Origin: Heterocephalus glaber
Lineage: Eukaryota > Chordata > Mammalia > Rodentia > Bathyergidae
Length of the DNA: 64,000 nt
NCBI RefSeq assembly: GCF_000247695.1
Contig: NW_004624781.1
Span: forward strand, 7,742,163 to 7,806,162
Direction of reading: 5' to 3'
This document shows positions 52,753 through 63,157 of this stretch, in pieces; position 1 is the first letter of the stretch; each line of letters begins with the position of its first letter. The notes under the pieces were generated by a model that did no database searches, was not told the origin of the DNA, and saw only the letters and a program-made list of their open reading frames with translations. The translations under genes and the position numbers were made by a program.

Positions 52753-55700
52753 CTGTGGGGAGACAAGATCCAGGTGTCACTTTGGCTACTGCCACTGGAT
52801 CTGATGCAGGTACCCCAAGTCATCTCCAGCTCTCTCACCCGAGAGCCCCTCAGCAGCTCATTCTGTGGTCCAGGGCACAGGTGAAAGGGAAACAGCGACA
52901 CCGACTTCAGGGGCCCACAGGGACCTTCTCAGGGAGCCCAGGAGGCCATGGAGTGGGGCCGGGCAGGCAGGAGACCTCTCCCACAATCCCTCAGATGGAG
53001 GGGTCTGGCTGGAACCCTCATTCCTCTCACATGCACCAAGAGATCAGGCCAATACCCACCCTGAATCACCGGAGACCAGGAGAGCCACCCCCTCCTCCCT
53101 CTTGGGTTCTCTGAGGCTCCTCCCAGGCTGGGCCCCCTCCTTGTCCAGGTCTCCTGCTCTCAGGCTCCTCACCCCTCCCTCTGCAGGCTCCTCTTCCCTA
53201 GGTACAGACAAGAACAGGCCGGTGTGTCTCAAAACAAACCCTCCAATGGCCTGGGGTGCCTCCTGCCCAAGGCCCCTTCTCTCCAGGGCACCCCCGGTTC
53301 TGTATCTCATAAGAGCCCTAAGCTGAGTTCTCTCAGAATACGTGCTGCCTCTTCCTCAGGCCCGCCCTTGTCACTTGGCTGATGGCCCTGGGTCTTGTGC
53401 CCGTCCCTCGGGAGGCCCTTGCCTCTCTGGCGGTCTCTTCCTTGGCTGCTGCTAGCTGCTCCCCTCTCCAGCCCAAACGTTGCACTGGCTGAGCTCTTAT
53501 TCAGCCATCCCCCCGCCCCATCTGTCAGCTCTACTGGTCTGAAAGAGGCTCCTCCCCTCCTTCACCCTCCCCTACCCACTGTCTCCCAAATTCTCTGCAC
53601 CCAGGCCTCCCTCCACCCAGGCTCCAGGGCACCTTCCTGCTCTGTCCACCAGTACCAAGGCACAAACTGGGTGGCTCTTGCTCCTCATGTCTCCCATCAG
53701 CCAACCTCTTCCCACTCCTGGGCCTGGAGGGCCAGTCTCCCACTCCTTCCTGGCCGCCTGCCTTTCCCTCTCTCACTCTGACCCACCCTGCCCAGGCCTC
53801 AGACTGACCTCTGGAAGGAATCTTCCATCACATCCCCAACTCTGCATCGAAGCTTCCTCCCCCAATCCCACCTTCCCAGCCAGCCTCCCACACAGACAGA
53901 GCCACTCATCCACCCTGAGCTGTCCAGCCTGGTTGCCAGCTCACCCCGTCCTGTCCGTGGACAGGTTTGTTCCGGCTGGAAGCAGACCTCTGAGGGGCAG
54001 ACTCACCTCATGGGCCTTAGTTTTCCTGTGGCCAACTCTGCCCAGTGTGTGGACCCCAAATGAACAAGACCATGGCCTTGGGGACAACAACACCCTGAGC
54101 ACATACAACACAGGTGCTGCCACTGCCCTTTCTGCCACTGCAGGCTCACCACTCAGTGAGCACCAGCTCCTGGCGTCCTCAGGAAAGGGGTCATCCCGAG
54201 CCTGGCTGCCACTGAGGAGCTGAGGCCTCAGGCTCACTGTCATCCCTTGTCCATGCTGAGGGCAAGACCGTACCTCCTTCAGGTGGATCCTGGTGGGCGG
54301 CCGCCGCCGCTGGCCCCCGCGTACCCGGTCCCGCGTCACATGCTCCAGGGCGCAGGTCTTGTCCACTTTCACCTGAGGAGGAGAGGGAAGCAGGTCAGTG
54401 CACCCGCCAGGCCTTAGGTGGAGTGGGAGGTACCCGAGGCGCCCCGCATCCTCACAGCAGCTGCCCCCTTGCCTCAGCCTCTCTGCCCAAGGGGCCCCCA
54501 GCCCTGACTCCTTGTATGACTGCAGTTATCTAAGCAGTCTGGAGGCCACCTTGGGGCTTTGCTGGGGACTGGACAGGAGCCAGACCCCGCTCCCCTGGTG
54601 CCGTAACCCACACAGTACTGCCTGCCCTGGCCTCGCCCATTCTCCTGGGCCCTGGGGACACCCAGGAAAGAGCTGGGCCTCTGCCCTTGGGCCCAGGAGT
54701 CTGGAGAACAGCAGCTCCTCTCTGAGGGCCAGGAAAGGGATGAAAACAGGTGGGAGCCTGAGGTGGCATATCCCTCCCAGGAAGTGGGAGTGCTGTGGCC
54801 TGACGGGCTCCAGCTGTCTCTGTTCCTCTGCACTGCTGAGACTCCGCTGAGGCCCAGGCCATGGCTCCTGTGGTCACCCCAGTTCCCACAATGTGGCCAC
54901 CCATCATCCTCTCTGCCAAAATAGGAGCCATGCCCTGGGCAGTGAAGGGAGAGCAGGACAGTGACAGGAGAGAACACAAGAGCCACAGGCCTTGCTTACG
55001 AAGGTTGTCACCCTCAAATCTTATCTTTTGCAAATCAAGGTCTCATTCAAGGTGGCCCCATGTCCATTTTAACCCAAGTAGCTAAGGATCTATGATGCCC
55101 AAGATAAATGGGCTGTGATATAGCTCGGTGGCAGGGCACCTGCTTCTGGCTAAGGCCAGTGAGTATGAAGGCCACAAAAGAAAAAGGCCCTGGAAAAAGA
55201 ACGAGGCCCTAGGTTCAATCCCCAGCACCACAACAAGGAAAGAAACTCATCAGGGGACACCCCCCCAACCCCGCTTGATCATAGCCGTTGCTCCCCAAGG
55301 CACCTCTACAGGGTGGGGCTGATGTCTGTGGGCTAGAGGCTCACAGCCAGGTGGCTTGGATTTCATGGCCAAACTGGGAAGGGAGCTCCTGCTCGCCCCG
55401 GGCTCTGGGGCCTGGGCCACCTGCTGTTGCCCCCTGAGGCTACAACCAGTTCAATTCTACCCCACCACTGACAAATTTTTTGTGGGTTTTGTGGTACTGG
55501 GGATTGAGCCCAGGGCCTTCACACTGAGCTACATCCCCAGCCCTTTTTCATTTTTTTATTTTAGGACAGGGTCTTGCTAAGACTGGACACTAGCCTTTGA
55601 TCCTCCTGCCTCAGCATCCCAGAGTGCTAGGGTTTGCAGGCATGTGTATCACCATGCTGAGCATGGTGTCACTGCTTTTAAACCTTTTAATTCCCTCGTG

Positions 55701-58700
55701 GCTCAGTTTTATCTCTAAAGGGCACCAACCCCCACTCTGAGAGACTGTTTCAGGAGGATTACAGGAGATACCCCCAGATACCTCAGAATTTCTAGCAGTG
55801 ACAAAATCATGGGGGAGTCTGGGGCACGGTCACTGCCTGCCACCTGGGCCCAAGGAACATAGCCACAGGGCTGCGACACACCTCGTCAAAGGCCTTGTTC
55901 TTGCCTCGGTTGATCCCTTCATTGAGGGCTTTGATCCAGGACTCTTTCTCCTCCCCGCTGGGTGCCTGGAATTTGATGTCACTGACCTGCAAGGGAGATG
56001 GGTGGGGTGGATCACAGATATTTCACAGGGCTTGACTTTGGGGTAGCTTTGTTTTGTTTTGCTGGGCTTTTTGTTTGTTTGTTTGTGGATTTTTTTTGAG
56101 ACAGTCTATGTGGCCCAGGCTGGCCTCGAATTCATGGCAATCCTGCCTTGGCCTCCCGGGTGCTGGGATTATAGGCAGGTGTCACTATGCCCAGCACTTT
56201 TGTGGTCTTCATGAAGCTTCCCACCCCAGATCCCATAGTCAAACCAAAATGACCCCACAGCAGGTCTGACACCAGGGGCTGGGCGCAGGGGTGAGAAAGT
56301 TCTGGCAGAGAAGGCCCCCCAGGCTGGCTGCCTGGTCTCTGCACTTCCTGCTCTGTAAAGAAGGAACAGTCTTGGTCTACACCCAGGCCAGGGTGAGCAG
56401 GAGAGAGGAGACAGGATCGAGGCCACTTAGGGTCCCCGGTGGGCCCCACACCCAGCCCTGGCCTTGGCTGAAAAACATGCCCGACTCCTGCGGACCCAGG
56501 GTCTCGCTTCTGCCCTTGAATCTTGGACTGTAAAGAGGACACCAACCCCCTCATCACAAAGATGAAGAAAGTGGGGTTCACCAGATGAGATGATGCTTGT
56601 CCAAGGTGGACTAAAGCAATCTCTTCTGATCCTCGGCCACCACGCAGGGGTCCCTTCCCACAGACAAGAGCTCGGAGTGCCCATATCAGAATCACAGGGC
56701 AGCCCAGAGCCGCCTCCCTGCCCAGGCCCAGAGAAGGGAGCACGGACACAAAGGGCCCCTCATGCACTAGACAGGGCAGTCGGGCTGCTGAGCCGGGCCA
56801 TCTACCACTCGTTGCCATCTGACCTTGGGTCTCAGTTTCCTCATTTGTAAAAGAGAATACCACTGCAATCTGCCTCCGGCACGAGAAGATCATTAATAAA
56901 AACTGATGTAGCTGAGACAGAGGGTACAGCTCTGGGGCAGAGTACATTTACCATGCACAGGTCCTGCACTGGATCTCTGGCATTGCAAAACAATAAATAA
57001 ATAACAGATGTGGGGCCAGGGATTTAGCTCAGCAGTTCTGCCACCTGCCTCACAAGCACAAGGACCCGAGTTCAATCTCGGGTACCAAAAAAAAAATAAG
57101 TAAATAAAAATAAAAGATGTGTCTAATTTATATACCCAGGTTCACAGCAGCATTATTCACAATAGCTAAAAGGTGGAAGCCATCTAAGCGTCCACAGATG
57201 AGTAGATAAACAAAATGTAGTATAGACCTGCAATGGAATATTATTCAGACTCAAACAGGAAGGAAATTCTGACGCATGCTACAACATGGACAGGACAAAG
57301 CTTGAAAAAGTCATACTAAGTGAAATAAGCAGGCACAAAGGACACTGCTGGGTGTGGTGGGCACGCCTGTAATCCCAGCACTCAGGAGGCTGAGGCAAAA
57401 GGATCCTTGCAAGTTTGAGGCCAGCCTGAACTCAAAATAAAAAAGGAAAAAAGACTGTATGATTCCACCCATGAGGTACTTAGTGCAGTCAAAATCACAG
57501 AGACACAAAGCAGAATAGTGGTTGCCCAGGGCTGGAGGAAGAGGGAATGGGGAGTTAGCATTTAATAGGCAACAGTTTCCGGTTTATAAGATGAAAAGAG
57601 TTCTGGAGATGGATGTGGTGGTGGCTGCATCACATTATTAATGTATTTAACACCCACAGAACTACATGCCACCCATGTTCAGGTAGGACAATTAAAAAAA
57701 ATTTTTTTTCTTTTTGGTACCAGGGATCGAACTCAGGACTTTTCGCTTGTGAGGCAGGCGGCAGCACCACTGAGCTAAATCCCTGGCCCAATGTTTAAAA
57801 TTTTGATACAGGGTCTTACTATGTTCCCCAGGCTGGCCTTAATCTCATGATCTTCCCACCTCAGCCTCTGAAGGGCACCACCATGCCTAGCAAGATGGTA
57901 AATTTTGTTACATGTGTCCAACCACAATTTTTAAATTTTTTTAAAAAATGTATCTAAAGTGATGAATCTAGAAGCTGGGTGTGGTGGTGCATGTCTGTAA
58001 TCCCAGCACTCTGGGAGGCTGAGGCAGGAGGATCCCAAGTTTGACCTTAAACTGGTCAATTTAGCGACTTTGCAAGACCCCGACCCCGTCTCAAAATAAA
58101 AAATAAAAAAAGTGCTGAGTATGTAGCTCAGTGCGAAGGCCCTGGGCTCAATTCCCAGTACTGCAAGGTAAATAAATAAATACAGTGCTGACTTGGGTCG
58201 GAGTGAATGGTTAGTGATAGCAACTAAAGCAGCTTTCTTCCTTCTGGACAAACTGTCCCAGCTTCTTCATCTGTGAGATGGGATAACACTGCCAGCTACA
58301 AAACAATGCTGAGGGAATTAAACAGGATGAAAGCCAGGGCTTGCGCACAGTAGGTATTTGGTAAACCATTACTGAATGACCATTACTGAATGGCCATAAA
58401 TGAATGACAGCCCGAGGCTCTTTCCCTCGCCCCATCTGGGGCCCATGCCCACCCTCTGACCACGAGACCTCCATCCCTCTGCTGGTATTCCAGCTTGCCC
58501 AGCCCTGCCGCCTTCTCTCTCTCTCTCTGCTCTCCCAGTTACATAACTCCAGGGTGCACTTGGCCAGGCCCCTCAGCATCCTCATTATATAACTTCCTCT
58601 TGGCTACACAGCCTCCTCCTCACACGGAGCCCTGCCCACCCCCCCCACCCCCGGGCCAGGCACTGCCAAATGCTCATTTGCATGACCAGGGTAAATTCGA

Positions 58701-61501
58701 TCCTGGCAGCCAATCTGCAGTTAAGTCAGAAACCCCAGGACACCTTGGCAACAGCCTCTCATCCTGGCCATTGGGGCTGCTATGGCTGGGGGAGGGACTG
58801 CAGTGCACCCGGGGACTGCAAAGGCCACCCAGCCCCATGGTGGGGAAGGGGTCTGGGGCCACCCCTCTGACCCCAGTGCTGCTCCTGTTCAGGGGCTCCG
58901 AGATGGCACGGCCCATGCTAGTACAGGCAGTGGCACCCAGGAGCAGGGAAGCACTTGTCTGAAGTCAGTGGCTGCGGGTACAGGGGTTGGGCCGGAGAGT
59001 CAGGAGGCCAAGTTTTACTCTCCACTCCTCTGGGCCTCAAAGGGATGACAGCAGAACTGTTGGAGTGGCTCACACTGTGCCTGTTCCCCTGCGGCCAGCG
59101 GCCATGTGGTGTCAGCTCCCTGAGAGGAAAATGGCCTCAGAAAGCCCCACTGTGCCAGCCCAGGGCTCCCAGAGGGGGACTATAAAGTTGCAGTCCCAAC
59201 TCCTCCACCTGAGGCACCTGTAATCTTGGTGAGCCAGGATCAAAGAGGGACAATCAGAAGAAATCCCAAGAAGTCTCAGCTTGATCGGCTACCAATGGCT
59301 ACACAGGTCCAGCACAAGCCCTTCCAAGAAGCCCGGGCACAGAGGTCAGCTAGGAGCTTGGATGCTAATGAGACCAGCCACAGAATGGGCCCTCCAGCCT
59401 GGGAAAGGGGGAAGGGCAGAATGGCTGAGAGGAAAAGGCGGGAGGGGAAGAGGCAGCAGGGCAGAGGAAAGGGCCCGGCTGGCCAAGATCAGTGGGGCAG
59501 CAGGGCCCAGCAGTGGCCACCCTGCTTCCTGGCAGCGGCTGCCTGTGACCTCACGGGCAGGGGCGTGGGGATGGGGAGGCGGGGGAGTAGGGCTGCAAGA
59601 CACTGGAGTCTTTGTTTATTTGATTAGAAGGGAAAAAAGGCGGCCTCAGGACCAGACAGCCAGGGTCACATGACCTCCAGGCCGGCTGGAGGCCGCACTG
59701 AGGACGGAGAACACCCACGGCGCTGGGAAAGGCGGGTGAGAGGATCCCAGCCCTGCAGTACTCCGGGCCAGGTCCACACTGGGCCTCGGGCAGGCGCCAC
59801 TCTGTAGGAGCCAGGGGGCCGAGGGTCAGGAGCGCCTTGAACTGGAGCCAGTGTGCCTTTCTCTCCCCCCATTGGCCACCACCACTGTCTCCACAGCCCC
59901 ATCTCCTGATTGTCCTGTACCGAGTCACTCAGAGTGGACCTGAACTCTGGGCAGGGCTGAGGCTGGGAGGAGGGTGTTGGCCAAAGATGCTGAGAATGCA
60001 GCTGCACAAACAGACTCTGAAGGTGACGTTCCGCCGTGAGCTGGGCTGACCCACCTAGGCCACCACCAGTGGTGTTCAGAGCTGGGAGAGGAGGCGCCCC
60101 ACAGACCAGCGCGGGCAGGGGACAGAAAGCCCCACTTCCACATGAACACACACACAAAGATGCTGAGAGAACCGTGGCAAGGAGGATATGCACTGCACGC
60201 GAGGTGGGGCAGACACCCTGCACATAAAGGAGTACACACACAGCGGGGCAGACGGCCTGCATTATGTTGGGGTGCACACACATGGCCAGACACATATGGC
60301 CTCTGCTTCTCTCAAACAAAGACACACATGGCACCAGAGGCAGAGTCCCCAGGCCCAGCCCCGTGATCCCAAGGACACACTAATGTGGTCCCTACCCTGG
60401 GGTACATCCTCCAGTTCCTCAGTGCCATGGCTCCAAGGCCCCCATTGCTGTCCTGGTGGCTTCTTTGTCCTCCCTCGCCCCCTGCAGAGCAGGGCATTGG
60501 GCTAATCAGTAATTGATTTTTTTTTTTTTAGTACCAGGGATCAAACTGGGGACCTTGTGCTTTCGAGGCAGCTGCAGGAACCACTGAGCTAAATCCCTGG
60601 CCCTGTGCTAACTCATGGTCTTCTCCAGAGGCCCAGGGACCACAGAGTTCTGGGCCGCTGGCCCTGTATCTAAGAGAGAAGAGTGGCCCCAGCAGGCCAG
60701 ACCAGACCTGCTCCTCAAACCCCAGCCTCTGTGTGACTCAGCCATGCTGAGGCTCCGCGTGACAGGCAGAGGTTGGAGCGAGGTGTGGCAGGAGCTGGCG
60801 GCAGACGTGGTACCACCAGCCTCCACCCTAAACTCCCTCTGATGTCTGTGAAGTGCGCCTTGTCCACCGCCAGACTCCCCGCCCACCTGGGAAGAATGGG
60901 AAGAACAGCGGGCAGCATGGGCACCGGAGCAGTCTCCCAGGCAAGCGACCTTCCCTGGCTACAGCCAAGAGAGGAAACCGGGGGTTGGGGGTCCCGGCTG
61001 TGCACCCAGGAAGGTGAGGAGAGAGCCCACCCAGCAAGGCTCCACAGGCCTTGTCCACAGCTCCCCGGCCTCAGCCTGGACCTCCTGTGTGCAGAGCTCA
61101 GGTCAGGGCCGGGCCACCTCCCACCAGGGCAGTATTGCCGACCAGAGACCATGTCCCAGAAGGAACCTCTCAAGCACATCTCTCATCAAACAGGCCCTGG
61201 GAGCCTTCAAGACAAAAGAGGCAGAAGGTCCAACTTTTGGCAGCTACCAGGCTGCAGCCTCAAACCAACACCAACGGGGAAGCCACTGGCTGTGCTGAGG
61301 GGTCCAGCCTGGCTCCACCCTAGGCATGCTCTTCCCAAGCAGAGCCTGGCTGGAGGGAGGGTGCGGCAGCAGGCCTCTCCTTACCTTGTTCCCTGGGGAT
61401 CGCAGCAGGATAAAGCGGTGTTTCCGCTTGAGGAGGGCACGGAGGTCCTGGCACTTCTCATAGCTGCCCAACTCCACTGTCTCCACACACTTCTGCTCAT
61501 C
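51721..61501 (-). CDS. PLEKHO2: PLEKHO2 gene, last four coding exons (5' end missing)
   Basis: Pleckstrin homology domain family O member 2, a cytoplasmic/membrane-associated adaptor. The PH domain is expected to bind phosphoinositides; the family is linked to macrophage survival and cytoskeletal signalling (known). Segments: 61385-61501, 55882-55986, 54274-54372 and 51721-52752. These give 450 codons in one open frame of about 490 in human. Seen: the C-terminal half of the PH domain (KCVETVELGSYEKCQDLRAL; helix ESWIKALNEGINRGKNKAFD), a basic segment (RVRGGQRRRPPTRIHLKE), a long Pro/Ser/Glu-rich region and a C-terminal helix. The start codon and first PH strands lie beyond 64,000. ANKDD1A lies downstream in the same orientation. 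Confidence 0.97.
52753..54273. other. PLEKHO2 last intron
   Basis: SINE-free, pyrimidine-rich on the plus strand (53,380-53,900). No repeat or second gene recognised. Confidence 0.5.
54274..54372 (-). CDS. PLEKHO2: PLEKHO2 penultimate exon, basic segment
   Basis: 99 nt, 33 codons, phase 0-0 (acceptor TCCTCAG, donor GTACGG). It encodes VKVDKTCALEHVTRDRVRGG then QRRRPPTRIHLKE, immediately C-terminal to the PH domain. The RRRPP run is a likely basic or nuclear-targeting or membrane-binding patch (inference). Confidence 0.97.
54373..55108. other. PLEKHO2 intron, unique
   Basis: No repeat or gene recognised. Confidence 0.45.
55109..55236 (+). repeat. ID-like SINE, interrupted
   Basis: GGGCTGTGATATAGCTCGGT, then about 45 extra bases, then GGCCCTAGGTTCAATCCCCA. 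The tRNA-like unit is split between its two boxes. Confidence 0.6.
55477..55665 (-). repeat. B1-dID dimeric SINE
   Basis: GGTACTGGGGATTGAGCCCA, CACTGAGCTACATCCCCAGC, AGGACAGGGTCTTGCTAAGA, ATCACCATGCTGAGCA. Confidence 0.83.
55882..55986 (-). CDS. PLEKHO2: PLEKHO2 exon with PH-domain C-terminal helix
   Basis: 105 nt, 35 codons, phase 0-0 (acceptor TTGCAG, donor GTGTGT). It encodes VSDIKFQAPSGEEKESWIKA then LNEGINRGKNKAFDE. The invariant PH-domain Trp is in ESWIKAL. Confidence 0.97.
56063..56198 (-). repeat. B1 SINE
   Basis: TTTTTGAGACAGTCTATGTG, GCCCAGGCTGGCCTCGAATT, GGTGTCACTATGCCCAGC. Confidence 0.82.
56199..56905. other. PLEKHO2 intron, one MIR
   Basis: MIR-like GACCTTGGGTCTCAGTTTCC at 56820. 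Otherwise unique. Confidence 0.5.
56910..56990 (+). repeat. ID-like SINE, old
   Basis: AGAGGGTACAGCTCTGGGGC, TTTACCATGCACAGGTCCTG, ACTGGATCTCTGGCATTGC. Confidence 0.6.
57012..57098 (+). repeat. ID SINE
   Basis: GGGCCAGGGATTTAGCTCAG, ACCCGAGTTCAATCTCGGGT, A tail. AGATGTG flanks it on both sides. It sits in the A-rich tail of the older SINE. Confidence 0.88.
57348..57447 (+). repeat. B1 SINE inside L1
   Basis: GCTGGGTGTGGTGGGCACGC, CACTCAGGAGGCTGAGGCAA, TTGAGGCCAGCCTGAACTC. The L1 phrase resumes with GACTGTATGATTCCACCCAT. Confidence 0.87.
57700..57790 (-). repeat. ID SINE inside L1
   Basis: GGTACCAGGGATCGAACTCA, CCACTGAGCTAAATCCCTGG. Confidence 0.88.
57800..57892 (-). repeat. B1 SINE inside L1
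   Basis: GATACAGGGTCTTACTATGT, CCCAGGCTGGCCTTAATCTC, CACCATGCCTAGC. Confidence 0.8.
57972..58180 (+). repeat. B1-dID dimeric SINE, full length
   Basis: AGCTGGGTGTGGTGGTGCAT, CTCTGGGAGGCTGAGGCAGG, CAAAATAAAAAATAAAAAAA linker, GAGTATGTAGCTCAGTGCGA, GGCTCAATTCCCAGTAC. The clearest complete copy in the window. Confidence 0.92.
58250..58400 (+). repeat. MIR SINE
   Basis: CAGCTTCTTCATCTGTGAGA, GGGAATTAAACAGGATGAAA, GCGCACAGTAGGTATTTGGT. A duplicated CATTACTGAATG follows. Confidence 0.65.
58400..60517. other. PLEKHO2 intron, unique, possible regulatory
   Basis: 2.1 kb almost free of SINEs. Contains an octamer ATTTGCAT at 58676-58683 and a purine-rich GAGGAAAAGG/GAGGGGAAGAGG stretch at 59,430-59,480. 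No coding similarity on either strand. Confidence 0.4.
60518..60604 (-). repeat. ID SINE
   Basis: AGTACCAGGGATCAAACTGG, CCACTGAGCTAAATCCCTGG. Confidence 0.87.
60605..61384. other. PLEKHO2 intron, unique
   Basis: No repeat or coding similarity recognised; the 295-codon plus frame here is treated as chance. Confidence 0.45.
61385..61501 (-). CDS. PLEKHO2: PLEKHO2 exon, PH-domain central strands
   Basis: 117 nt, 39 codons, phase 0-0 (acceptor CTCACTAG, donor GTAAGG). It encodes DEQKCVETVELGSYEKCQDL then RALLKRKHRFILLRSPGNK. The preceding PH strands are in upstream exons beyond the window; no WKDRYLLL-like exon was found in 61,502-64,000. Confidence 0.97.
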
Positions 61502-62354
61502 CTAGTGAGAGACAAAGGGACACCTGGTGATGAGACCCAGACCCACCAGGACCCTCAGACACCAGGCCACGGCTCAGGCACTGGTTCCACTCAGGGGATA
61601 CCACATTGCCATATTGCCAAGACCCTGGCAAGTGGCCAGGGCCCAGTCTGCGCTGGCTAGAGGGATGCCTTCGAGTTCCCCATCCAGATAAGAAAGAGGG
61701 GGTGGCTGAGGGCTGAGTCTAAGGTGCCTAAGGCCAGAGGAGAGGCTTAGAAAGGGTCCCTGGGGTTGTGCAGGCCCAGAAGCCAGGCAGGGATCTGTGG
61801 AAGAGGTCACCTGGGAGAGGACAAGGGTCTGTCACAGAATGGGGCAGGGAGGGGTCCCAAGAACACAGAAGCAGAGGGCAGCGTAGACAAGGCACGGTTG
61901 GGGCCACACATCCTGCCTGCAGCAGCAATCCTGAGGTGGCTCCCTCACCCAACATCTTCCTCTGTTAGCCCCGGCTGGGGAGGATGGCTGGTGCCTGAAC
62001 CACATGCCACCAAGGGTGGAGGCTCACTTCCAGGCATCCCACCAAGCCCCAGCTGCCACTCTGAGGCCTTGGCGCCAGGTGAGCCACTACCCACCAGTCC
62101 TGGGACTTCAGGGTTTTCCTTCTACCAACGGTGCCTGTCCGCCAAGCAGCTTCCTGATTCCTGGAGCTTCACAAGACCCTAAATGTCTACAGTCTCACCA
62201 GAGACTCACAGGCAAGAGGCTGGAAGGGAAGAGATTTGTCCCAACTCGGGGCAGGCCCCCCACCTACATCCCTGCCAGCACACCAGTCTCCTCCCAAGTT
62301 GAGTCGTGGCATGATGAACACCTTCTCAATCCCACCCAGGTCTTCCCTGTGAGG
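61502..62354. other. PLEKHO2 intron, unique
   Basis: No repeat or gene recognised. Confidence 0.45.
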
Positions 62355-62690
62355 CACCTTGGCCAGCAGCATCACCACCTGAGAACTTGCTAGGAATGAA
62401 AATTCCTTGGCCCCATCCTTATCGAATCAGAAACGCAGGGACATAGGCCTTTTGCAGTCAGAACTGCAAAAGCTACAACCCCTGGGACTTTTGTTACTTT
62501 TTATTTTGAGATAGGATCTTGGTAAGTAGCTAAGTTGCCCAGGCTGGGCTTGAACTTCCAACCTTCCTGCCTCAGTGTCCCAAAGTGCTGTGATTACAGG
62601 CATGCACCACCACATCCTGCTAAATCTGAATATCACCTAATCTTCCGGGTGATTCCTACGAGGCATGATGTACGAGAAAGTTTACAGTTC
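62355..62690. mobile_element. MER5A-like element split by a B1
   Basis: CAGCAGCATCACCACCTGAG, AACTTGCTAGGAATGAAAAT, then after the B1, AATCTGAATATCACCTAATC, GGTGATTCCTACGAGGCATG resemble MER5A (hAT-Charlie). Identification from memory. Confidence 0.45.
62490..62621 (-). repeat. B1 SINE
   Basis: TTTTGAGATAGGATCTTGGT, GCCCAGGCTGGGCTTGAACT, CATGCACCACCACATCCTGC. Confidence 0.83.
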
Positions 62691-62722
62691 ACCATAAATT
62701 CTCAATCTTGGTAGCATAAAGC

Positions 62723-62812
62723 TTTTTTTTTTTTTTTTTTGGTACCAGGGATTGAACTCAGGACCTTGCGCTAGCGAGGAGGTATGGTGCCACTGAGCTA
62801 AATCCCCAGCCC
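62723..62812 (-). repeat. ID SINE with target duplication
   Basis: GGTACCAGGGATTGAACTCA, CCACTGAGCTAAATCCCCAG. CATAAAGCTTTTTTT flanks both sides. Confidence 0.9.
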
Positions 62813-62821
62813 ACATAAAGC

Positions 62822-62938
62822 TTTTTTTGGAGATAGGATCTCACTAAACAGCCCAGACTGGCCTCAAATTTGTGGCAATCCTCCTGCTTCAGCCTCCTGG
62901 GTGTTAGGATTACAAGTGTGCTGCAGCACACCCAGTAG
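62822..62938 (-). repeat. B1 SINE
   Basis: TTGGAGATAGGATCTCACTA, AGCCCAGACTGGCCTCAAAT, GCAGCACACCCAGTAG. Confidence 0.78.
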
Positions 62939-63055
62939 TGGCCTAAAGCTTTTAAAGAGCCTAATGCCTAGGCAACATCCCAGACCAAAGATAATGAGGA
63001 TCTCTGATGCCTAGGCAACAACCCAGACCTCAGTATTTTTTATTTGCTTGTTTGT

Positions 63056-63138
63056 TTTTTGGTACCGGGGATGAACTCAGGTCCTTGCTCGCTTGCTTTG
63101 AGGCAGGCAGTGGAACCATTGAGCTAAATCCCCAGCCC
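63056..63138 (-). repeat. ID SINE with 19-bp target duplication
   Basis: GGTACCGGGGATGAACTCAG, ATTGAGCTAAATCCCCAGCC. CAGACCTCAGTATTTTTTA occurs at 63024-63042 and 63139-63157. Confidence 0.93.
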
Positions 63139-63157
63139 CAGACCTCAGTATTTTTTA

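Larger units (their letters stand above)
57110..57955 (+). mobile_element. L1 3' end with three SINE insertions
   Basis: CAGCAGCATTATTCACAATA, CTACAACATGGACAGGACAA, CTAAGTGAAATAAGCAGGCA, GGTTGCCCAGGGCTGGAGGA, AAGAGTTCTGGAGATGGATG follow the L1M 3'-UTR in order. It ends near GATGGTAAATTTTGTTACAT. Insertions: B1 57348-57447, ID 57700-57790, B1 57800-57892. Confidence 0.82.

Noticed and set aside
52112..52804. 230-codon plus-strand open frame
   Set aside because: Antisense to the PLEKHO2 last exon; it mirrors its GC-rich, Pro/Ser-biased codons.
60773..61660. 295-codon plus-strand open frame
   Set aside because: Overlaps the PLEKHO2 PH exon on the other strand, has no similarity, and sits in GC-rich intron.
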